A program made the translations under genes and the position numbers. Under the pieces are notes generated by a model. It searched no databases. It saw only the letters and a list, made by a program, of their open reading frames with translations, and was not told where the DNA came from. Shown here piece by piece: positions 55,815-64,000 of a stretch of 64,000 bases of DNA. Each line of letters starts with the position of its first letter. The first letter of the stretch is position 1. Source of the stretch: Hirsutella rhossiliensis (taxonomy: Eukaryota; Ascomycota; Sordariomycetes; Hypocreales; Ophiocordycipitaceae); the NCBI RefSeq assembly GCF_020360975.1, contig NW_025408667.1, positions 11,036,001-11,100,000 on the forward strand, read 5' to 3'.

Positions 55815-55989
55815 GTGGGACTTCAGCGGAGATCGGGGCATCAAACGTGCGTTGCACCGACATGTCTTTGCCACCATCACGAGGGCTACTACATCCCTCG
55901 ACTTAAGAAGTGCCAAGGGGTGTACAGACATCAAGGCTGCAGCAGATGAGACGTCGAAAGCACGGTCAATTGCTGTCCTAACAAACTGG

Positions 55990-58695
55990 TCAAATGTCAC
56001 TCGGCCCCTTCAGCGACGCAAGAGCATCAACCCATTGATCCTCGTTGAGGCTAAACAGCGGCAGTGAAGGCGTGTAGATCCCAGCTTTACTCCACGATCG
56101 AATGCATTGAGCCATCGCTACGATCTCCCTCCGCAACCGGCTTCTCAATGGTGCCGTCATACGTCCTGCACTGCTAAACGTCCTCTCGCTTTCCGCGGAC
56201 GTCGATGGAATCGTAAGCATGTCTACTGCCATCAAAGACAGTCGCGGATATCGGCTCCGGTTGATCTTCCACCAGTCAATCGGTCTGCTTCTGTAGTGGT
56301 GGCTGTTGACGGCGTCCTCGGCACAATATCGAGCATATTCGTCATCACCAGTCGCTCCCGCCGTAGACGGTTTCGTCTTTCGGTTACTCTTGCGGGCACC
56401 TGACGCTCCGAACGAGCCCTGGTTGAATGGCGAACCAGCTACAGTCCTCGCAAGTCTCCGCTCAATGTAATCCATGGAGGCCTCATCGGACGTAGCGAGG
56501 ATCTCGTTGTCAACGTCGCGCTCCCTATACTTCTCCCAGATCTCCAAGAGCTTTGCTTCGTATTCCAACCGCCAACTCTTCGTCTTCCGAGAGGGTACTC
56601 GAGACCACAGTTGATCGAGAAGGCGCCACTTTTTCGCAGGATTGAAGACAACAGCCCCGACATATGCAGCGCTAGTCAGCCGGCTGTAATATTTATGTAG
56701 CTTCTTCCATCCGAGCTTGATATAGACCTTGAGAAGCCTGCGGGTCCTGCTATCGAGCCCGTCATAAATGGCTACTTCAACGTCCTTCTTCTCCCTGGTC
56801 ACTGGATCCTCAACCTCTTCGAAGATTGTGCCTTCGATAGCACTTTCGAGGTGGTCAAGTAAGATCTCAAAGACAGGGAAGTATTCATCGAAACTGCCAC
56901 ATGTGGACCTACCACCGGGAACACCGCTGCCCTGAAGTTGCTTGTTGGCAATCTCGAAAGGCTTCAGAAGCTTGACAAGTACCCCGATAACTTTCCAGTC
57001 GTACGCACTTAAGCGGTATTGCAGAACTGCCGGCTTCGTTCTGTCACAGAGGCCCTCGGTTTCCCACCGGTTCTGAACGTCATTAAAGAAGGTATTGAGC
57101 GCCGGGCGGAGTCGAAGAGCCCGTTCCATCATACGCATGTCCGAGTTCCACCGGGTGGCATTGTTGAAGGCCCAGTGAAGTGTTGTTCCGTGGCCGGATT
57201 CCTTACGTTGAGACTGAAGAAACTGTTCGTACAGCTGTGTGTTTCGCAGCTGAAGACCGATGTTATGGAGCATTCCAGGGGCGCCGTTCTGACTGTACTC
57301 CCTGAAGGTGGCAGCATTGATCTCCTCCGGAGCCGGGTGGGACGATATGAGGTCCTCATCTGGGATTTCAACGGCAGTGTTTGCTCCTGGGTTCGTCCGT
57401 ACCGTCCTCCATCTCTCCATTTAGGGCCTCGTCGATAGCTTGATCAACTTGCTCCTCGTCGTCATCTAGATCGTCCCCATCGGCAGCAACAATTGCAGCA
57501 AAATTCTCTCGCTTCGAACCGTACAGCATTGCCCGCACACAGAGGTTGAGGATATGCGCAGCGCATCGGATCCGTCGCTCTCCGGGTGAGAAGCCGTGCT
57601 CAAAGGCAAGGTCTTCCATGCAGGTGTCATTGTTTGCAGCATTGTCCAGTGTGAAGTAGCCGACCGTGTCTGGGTTGTTGACTTGCCAGAATGCCAGTGT
57701 ATCGGCGACCTCATCGGCAAGCGACGCACCGTTGTGTTTGCCCGAGAGAGGTCGCAGCCCAAGGAGGATGCGGTGTTGGGCAAAGTCGTGATCAATGAAT
57801 TGAGCATTGATGCCCAGAAATGCGGTGTAGGACTTGGATGACCAGCCGTCGAAGGAGAAGTGAACCTGTGATCGAGCGGTGCGAAGTACTTCCGTTACGG
57901 GCCCGACGGCACCTCTGTATTCAGATTCGAGCATGCGAAGTAGCGTCTTCCCAGAGGGTATATGGGTCGCATCAAGGAGCGGATTGCCGTAGAGAAGGAG
58001 CCGTTGGAACCTCTCGGTGTTGACGATATCGAATGGCAGATTATGGTACGTGATCCAGTCGAGTAGGAGCACCCGGAGCCCCTTGCTGTTGAATCTTCCA
58101 CGCAGCTTGCTGACAAGGAACTGGTCGTGCGGATTATTGAAGTCGGCACCAATGAAGTGGGTGATGGGCCGGCCGTCCAGAGATGAGGCTCGCACGCCTC
58201 CGGCAACGTCGTTTGGGGCCTGCCAAGTGAACACTCATGTTGCTGGTATATCTCCGAACGGCACACACTTACCAGAATTCCGTGGGCGTTACGAAGGTGC
58301 TTCTTGATAGCGGCTCCTGTTGAGCAGACGAAGCAGAAGTCTGACTTCTTCTTGAAGCCTCGGGCGAAGCAATCCGCGCAGATCCACTTCAGCCTGTTGC
58401 CCTGGCGCGAGGTGGACCGGTCCTCAACACGATACCCGTATTGCTGCCACCACGCCCTCGTATCCTGGCCGCCAGTATAGCGCTCGAATCCAGGCCATTT
58501 CGCCCACTCTTGGCGGCCCCAGAGCGTCCAATCTACTTGTATAAAGTCGACAGCAGTACCGCGAGGACGAGGTGATGGAGTCGTCGGCAACGAGGTTCCT
58601 TGGGATGATGCGGGTGGTAAAGACGAGTACTCCACACGCCCAATCAGATCTGACCGGTTCGACGGGGAAGGGCTTGACAGTGGTTCGGATGACAT
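55990..58695 (-). pseudogene. hAT-family transposase, one intron, one frameshift
   Basis: ATG 58695 starts a 141-codon exon with a BED-like zinc-binding region (CADCFARGFKKKSDFCFVC .. IKKHLRNAHG). A 53-nt intron (58220-58272) joins it to the RNase-H-like catalytic part, which contains FSFDGWSSKSYTAFLG, TLDNAANNDT and RCAAHILNLCV, the usual hAT blocks. The reading then shifts by one base near a CCC run at about 57385-57400 and continues with RWNSDMRMM and YRLSAYDWKVI. The C-terminal hAT dimerisation domain has MLTIPSTSAESERTFSSAG near 56220. The total of about 900 residues is usual for fungal hATs. I could not find the element's terminal repeats or 8-bp target duplication, so its limits are open. 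Only one indel separates it from an intact gene. Confidence 0.88.
58220..58272 (-). other. intron of the hAT transposase gene
   Basis: 53 nt on the minus strand, GTAAGT..TTGGCAG. It joins NAHGIL to APNDVAGG in phase 0. Confidence 0.85.
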
Positions 58696-59643
58696 CGTAA
58701 CGTTGGTTCGATCGTGCGAATTGAGCGAGCGCGCCGACAGATGAAGGTAGAAGCCATCGAGGCTTCGCCGGCGCTCAACTCATGCCACATCGTGGCAGCG
58801 AAGCTCGGCGAAGCAGGCATAACGCGTCCCACGCGCGTGTAGACGCGGGAAGGGGAAAAAAGAAAAGAAAAGAAGAAAAACCGTCGGGGCGCAATCTCCG
58901 TTGCATTGGCTAAAGTGGTCTGGACGAGTGAAAAGAGCTTCCGTCACCAATGCACAACGACGATGGACCGTGGGGTGCTGCGAAGATCCCTGGCCTCCGG
59001 CATTGATGCTTGCTTGACTGGCTTCCGAGGCGTCAGGCCCGGCATCTCCGCCCGTGCTTGCAGCCAGTTAAATCGAAGGCGCCATAAGGCCCCGGCTACC
59101 TTGTCTGATATATCCCCTGTTCATCAGCGTTTCCAGTGCCCCCATTGGCTTGCGTCCTAGTGCACAGATCATCGTGGCGTGTGACGAGTCGCTTCCTTTG
59201 GCTCTGGTCCCCCTTCTCGTGCCATTCTCGTCTCGTATCTAAATCGGCCTTGAGCTCGTTTGAGGTAGTCAGAGCTTTGAGTGCAGCTGGGGGAGTGTTA
59301 TGAAGTCGCTTGTACATCGGCCTGGAGGCTGGTTGGGTTTGGGCAGAAGTTACTGTGACAAAAAGGCGATGAATATTTTGAGAACATTTGGGAGGGCCTG
59401 TAGGAGACGGTCAAAGTTGTAGCACAAATGAGATTCCAACGTCGAAATGTCATTATAGCTGTGGTAATTGAGGTGCTGATATACAAGTTCTGCGGGAGAG
59501 ATACTCTAAATGGGTCGGTTTCTTGTTTGCAGCCGTCGAAATACAGAGAGGATGGGCACGTATAGTAAACTCAACGTCGGAACCGGGTGCCCGGGTAAAC
59601 CTACCCTATACCCTGGTCAGACAATCGAAATCTTATCTTATCT
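58696..59643. other. intergenic, probable hAT 5' flank, nothing else recognised
   Basis: It contains an A/G-rich tract near 58855-58880 and short frames without domains. The hAT 5' terminus should lie here but is not identifiable. It ends at the 5' end of LINE copy C. Confidence 0.45.
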
Positions 59644-59661
59644 ACCTTCCTTTGCCATGAC

Positions 59662-59691
59662 ACTTTCTTGGCATGCTATTGTTAAGAAAGT
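59662..59691 (+). promoter_or_regulatory. conserved inverted repeat in the LINE 5' leader, copy C
   Basis: Perfect 8-bp arms ACTTTCTT/AAGAAAGT with a 14-base loop, identical to copy A. Confidence 0.75.
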
Positions 59692-59770
59692 GGCGCTATC
59701 CTAACCTATTTGTCTAACACGTGCACGCCAACCTCTGCAGCAGCGCTCTGCGCTGGCTTCGGCTGCGGCC

Positions 59771-61528
59771 ATGGCATCTGCCACGAGCTCGCATGCCAGC
59801 TCAGATCCCTTTGATCTGGGTGCTCATACTCCGCCTAACCTTGCTCGCTTAGCCCGTGCATCTCAGCTCCGTGACAGTTCTCCTATTGTGACCCGCCCTA
59901 TTGGTCTCTCATCGACATTCCGGCGACCGGCCGCAACGCCGTCGTCGCCTCTAGTCCGTCTCTCACATGCCGCCGCTACGGAAGGAGCGTGGTGCGACCC
60001 CGCCCGGACCGGCCCGGCACCGCTGAGACCAGCAGGCTCCAGCCGGTGTCCATAATTGATGCAGCCAACAAACTTGCCGGCGACGAAACCGATGCCCATA
60101 ACGCTAAAATGACAGTCTTCCGAGCCTTTTGCGAATCATTCGAGCAGACTGCGAAGCAATTCACATCTGGTCTCGAACACAGCTTTGCAGAACACTTCTC
60201 CAACCGCTTTCTTGACCTTTGGAGGCAGACACCCTCCGATCTCCGACTCGCACCGGCGCCGACATACAGCAGCGTCGCCGCCGGTCGCACCGCAGGCCAA
60301 CCGCCCGGGGGCCACGCCCCTACGGTTGCTGCAGCCCCGCAACAACAAGAGCCACAACAGCCAATCTCCCGTCTCCAGGGACGACCAATCCCCGCCCCAC
60401 CGAAAGAAGACCTCCGGGTTTTCGTGCGGCTCCCGGCCGAAGCGCCAGCTAGGGACCACAACAGCTACGCAATCCGGACCCACGTCGCCGCCAAAGTCGG
60501 CATCGGCCTTCACCAAGTCCCAGCCGCTTTCAAGGTGAACTCCGGATGGGCCATCCGGACGACGGATGCAACTATTCGGGACCTTATCGTCCAACGACAG
60601 TCCGAGTGGTCTGAGGACCTGGGCGTGACAAATGTGGAGATCAGCCAGAGATGGTACACCTATGCCGTGGCAAACTGCCCCCACACCCTCACCGACCTAT
60701 ATGGGAAAGAATTGGACTACGAGGCAGCCGCCAGAGACGAGATCGCCTGCCAGACCGGCCTCACACCCATCAGGGTGCGCTCCGCCAGGCGCAAGCCGAA
60801 TGAGCCCCTGACCTGTACATTGATTGTATCATTCCTCGAACCCACGCACAAGCCCTGGAGGCTGTTTGGATCCAGCCGGCTCGCCCGATATGTCGAGAGA
60901 TCCAGCCTGCCCAGCCAGTGCGACAAGTGCTGGGACTTTCACGCCCAACACACCTGCGATCGACAAGCGTCTTGCAAGCGATGCGGACGGCGCGGTCATG
61001 ACGCCGAGATCTGCGTAGCCCTCGAGCGGTGCGCGAACTGTCTCGGGCCTCATGCCGCAGACTTTGCGAAGTGCCCTGCGCGCCCGAAACGATCACACGG
61101 CGTCATTCGCCGTCTGACGAGAGAAGAGAAATCTCGCGTCCGAGAGCTGGGCGCTCAACTGTCCGCCCAGCGAAAGGAACAATACGAGAGCGTAGAACGA
61201 TCAGAGCCACCCGCGCGGGATGACGCCCTCACGCCGGGCGGCATCACCGAACGGACGGCGACGCCTGGATCTGACAGGAGGGCCGTCTCGGAACCGACGC
61301 AACCCAACCCGCGACCTCAAGCGCTGCTCAAAACGACGGCCAGCCGGCTCAATCTCAAGATGTTGCGCCACGGCGTGGCAGCGTCACCTCGACCCTAAGT
61401 CCTACCAGGACCATAACCCCGCCGCCTGTCATTATGGCCCCACCACCCAAGCCTCCGGGAGGTCAACGGCACAGATCTGCCTCTCCACGAAGAAGCGGCG
61501 CATCGCCCAGGACTCCGTCTCTCCATGA
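59771..61528 (+). pseudogene. LINE copy C ORF1: gag-like protein with CCHC knuckles
   Basis: It starts at ATG 59771 (MASATSSHASSDPF). The frame is lost by one base at about 59985-60003, a GCCCGG segment where copy B has an extra base, exactly as in copy A. It then runs open for about 465 codons through the helical part (MTVFRAFCESFEQTAKQF) and the Cys/His knuckles CDKCWDFHAQHTC, CKRCGRRGHDAEIC and CANCLGPH. A second shift at about 61380-61495 (CC where copy A has CCC) leads to the basic KKRRIAQD end. The TGA overlaps the ORF2 start in ATGA (61525-61528). This is the best-preserved ORF1 of the three. Confidence 0.85.
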
Positions 61529-64000
61529 CGAGGTACCCCCGTACAAATAGAGGTGGCAATAAGACTCTGCGAGTCTTCCAAGCCAACGTGGGCAAGATCC
61601 CGCCAGCACACGACTGCGCGCTTGCCCTCGCGGACTCTGAACGATATGATGTGGTTCTACTCCAGGAGCCATGGACAGAAACAAAGGGGGCCGATGCCTT
61701 ACCAAAACGCATCCCGCCTACGACACCTTCTCCCGGTAGACAGCTGGGAGAACAATAGCACCCGACCCAGGGTCATGACCTATGTCCGCCGCAGGCCGGG
61801 ACTGATGGTAGATCAGAGAAGGCCCACGGCAACACGTGACATTCTCTGGCTCGTGGTCAACGACATCACTCTAGTCAACATTTACCGCCAACCGTCGTAC
61901 GACGAGGCACTTGACATACTACTCCGATGGCCAGCACCTGACAGATGTCTGGTAGCTGGCGATTTCAACGCCAAACACCACAGCTGGCAAGCCGGCCGCA
62001 TCGAAGGTCGCGGTGAGGCTGTAGCTGCATGGGCGACGGCCAATGGTCTGAATCTGCTCAATCCGGCTGACGTCCCGACAAACCCTCATGGCAACACGAT
62101 AGACCTTGCTTTCTCTAATATTGCCTTGGCCGCCGCGGTGGTCGAGGACCACCTCGCTACCAGCTCCGACCACTTCACGCTCAATATCACCCTCCCCGAA
62201 CTCGCCGTAACGCCTCCACCCACTGGAAAGGTCCGTCTCACCTCTGACGAGGAAATACGACGCTTTATCGAGATGGTTGAAAACGGTGTGGCGGCTATCC
62301 AGCCGTCGACCGCATCCCCTCAAGACCTGGATTCACTTGCCCTGGCAGTGACTAACCTATTTCAGTTTGCCGCCAAGGCTGCAGGCCGGCCGGTCCGCAA
62401 AGGTGCGCGCAGCGCACCCTGGTGGACGGAGGAATGCGTCTTGGCGGCGGCGGAGTATCGCGCGGTGAGGAGAGTCTTCCCTCTCGGTTTCTGTCGTGAG
62501 GTTCAGCTCGCCAAAAAGACCTTCCGGAGAGTCGTGCGACGAGTCAAGCGCCGCTACTGGCGCGACCTCATTGACAGCTTTACGGACAGCGCATCCGTCT
62601 TCAGGGCAGTCCGTTGGTTGAGATCGCCCGGTGCTTTCCAACCACCGCCTCTGCAAGTGGACGATGCAGTTTACGAGACCCAGCTGGACAAAGCCAACGC
62701 ACTGCGACGGGCAACGCTCGAACGCCGCACCTCGCAGGACGACATCACGGACCCGTGGGTCCCAGTGGATCCAGTGAGAACAATTCCATTCTCCCAGGAC
62801 ATCTCCTCGAGGAGGTCCGGGACGCAACCCTGCGAACGGGTAACACCTCTCCCGGCTCTGATAACATCACTGTCAAGATGCTCCGTGCCGTTTGGCACGC
62901 CATTGGGAACCTTGTCCACAAGCTGTACCAGGGCTGTCTCAACATCGGCCACCACCCCAAGCCTTTCAGGAAGCGGAAGTGGTTATGATCACAAAGCCAG
63001 GGCGACGGAACCTGTCAGAGGCCCGCGCCTGGCGGCCGATCTCGCCCTCTCTTGCCTTGGTAAGGGCTCGAACGGCTGATTGCACGCCGTTTGGCGTGGG
63101 CATCAGTCCACTATGGTGTTTTGCACTCGCAACAAGCCGGCGCACTGCCCAAAAGGTCCGCCGTTGACCTCGTCGCGGCACTAGTCCACGACATTGAGGA
63201 AGCTTTCGCACGCAAGCAGGTGGCCACACTCGTGACGATGGACATCGAAGGTGCCTTCGATACCGTCCTCCGTAACAGACTCATTCTCCGCCTTCGACAG
63301 CAGGGGTGGCCCTCGAACGTCGCTCGCTGGGCCGGCTCCTTCATGCATGACCGAACGGCATGTATCCGCTATCAGGACGTTACGACTCCGTCGTCACCCC
63401 TGCAGTGCGGACTGCCACAAGGTTCACCAGCCTCTCCCATTCTGTTCTTGCTGTATACGGAGCCAGTCTACCGCTTGAGCAGCCCGAAAGGACGCTTCGG
63501 CTATGCAGACGACACCGCTATCCTTTGCGTCGGCAACAATCTGGAGGAGACTGCCCGCAAAGCGTCAAGACACGTCCACGAACTCATGGAATGGGGTACC
63601 GAAAATGCGATAGCCTTTGACCCCAAGAAGACCGAAGTCATGCACTTCTCCCGAACGAAGCCGAGAACTGCACCGCCAGTCTTCCATGGCGAGATGGAAA
63701 AGCGGCCGGAATGCGCCATGCGCTGGCTAGGCATCTGGCTCGACAGCACCCTGTCCTTCAAGACCCACGTCGAGAAGTGGACAGCCAAAGCGCAAAGAGT
63801 AGCCCACCACCTCCAGGGAATGACGAACACCAACCGGGGACCCCTGCCGAGTGCGGTCCGGAGAGCCGTCCGCGCCTGCATCGAGCCTCAACTCCTCTTC
63901 GGAGCAGAGGCATGGTACCCGGGCATGACCAGCCCGCGATGGACCCAACCGGTGAGGGAAGGGCCTTCAGGAATAAGACACCTCATCCGGCGAATGGACA
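61525..64000 (+). pseudogene. LINE copy C ORF2 (endonuclease and reverse transcriptase), cut by window end
   Basis: ATG 61525 lies in the ATGA overlap. Endonuclease motifs LLQEPW, GDFNAKHHSW (about 61960-61989) and SSDHFTL are present. The RT part has TMDIEGAFDT (about 63235-63264), the GLPQGSPASP motif (about 63410-63440) and YADD with the Asp pair at 63508-63513. Frame breaks occur near 61686 and 61730 (short G and C runs), 62808, 62968 and 63061, each where copy A has one base more. Between the breaks the protein is nearly identical to copy A. The window ends just after the RT thumb region. Confidence 0.87.

Larger units (their letters stand above)
59644..64000 (+). mobile_element. Tad1-type LINE, copy C, 5' complete, 3' cut by window end
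   Basis: This is nearly identical to copy A, with long stretches identical at the nucleotide level. The 5' end is set at ACCTTCC, shared with copies A and B. The window ends inside ORF2 after the YADD box, so the RNase H domain, 3' UTR, tail and target-site duplication are not visible. Most differences from copy A are one-base changes in G/C run length plus the ORF1 deletion in copy A. Flanking DNA does not match copy A, so this is an independent insertion and not a segmental duplication. Confidence 0.93.

Noticed and set aside
55523..56067. ORFs in several frames through the TCGA array
   Set aside because: Open frames follow from the palindromic repeat; the peptides are repetitive and without domain character.
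53558..59643. A single large mobile element joining ATPase, hAT and repeat array
   Set aside because: No outer terminal repeats or target duplications were found; the genes belong to unrelated families.
59644..64000. Segmental duplication as explanation for LINE copies A and C
   Set aside because: Similarity stops at the element ends; copy A has its own target-site duplication and the flanks do not match.

Overview
The window looks like a transposon-rich, gene-poor stretch of a filamentous ascomycete chromosome, probably Sordariomycetes/Hypocreales-like. The grounds are short introns (51-73 nt, GT..AG, CTAAC/CTGAC-type branch sites), Tad1-type LINEs, Fot1/pogo and hAT DNA transposons, a BYS1-type secreted protein, a giant DUF3638/DUF3645 protein and a SUR7-like membrane protein. 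The species is inference. I saw no rRNA, tRNA or CRISPR array.

Layout. 1-2.3 kb: 3' part of a broken Ty1/copia pol gene with a probable LTR behind it. 3.5-11.5 kb: a nested pair. LINE copy A (minus strand, 15-bp target-site duplication) has a decayed pogo/Fot1 element inserted exactly between its 3' tail and its target-site duplication. 12-15 kb: a BYS1-like secreted protein and two orphan coiled-coil proteins. 16.8-22.7 kb: LINE copy B (plus strand, a diverged relative), whose tail runs into an orphan ORF. 26.2-35.7 kb: a DUF6606/DUF3638/DUF3645 gene of about 3125 codons with three clear introns, one in-frame stop and one frameshift. 36.2-36.8 kb: remains of an SRPK-like protein kinase. 37-43 kb: mostly empty, with an orphan coiled-coil ORF and a four-TM SUR7/PalI-like gene. 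43.4-45.3 kb: a second pogo element with 96-bp terminal inverted repeats and a broken transposase. 45.9-48.1 kb: two orphan minus-strand genes. 50.8-51.6 kb: a tandem double-chromodomain protein. 52.2-53.6 kb: weak hypothetical ORFs. 54.0-55.6 kb: a P-loop ATPase with Walker A and B motifs and two introns, followed by a palindromic TCGA-rich repeat array and a broken hAT transposase (56.0-58.7 kb). 59.6-64.0 kb: LINE copy C, nearly identical to copy A and cut by the window end.

The best new material concerns the LINE family and the nested insertion. All three LINE copies share an 8-bp stem inverted repeat in the 5' leader and an ATGA overlap joining ORF1 to ORF2. The two visible 3' ends share a stem-loop with a compensatory base-pair change just before different simple-repeat tails. 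The insertion order implies that a pogo copy now incapable of making transposase moved after a recent LINE insertion.

A caution covers the whole window. Most frame breaks sit at or beside short homopolymers, and copies A and C differ largely by one-base contractions of G/C runs. Many apparent pseudogene lesions may therefore be consensus errors of the assembly. Raw reads would settle this.
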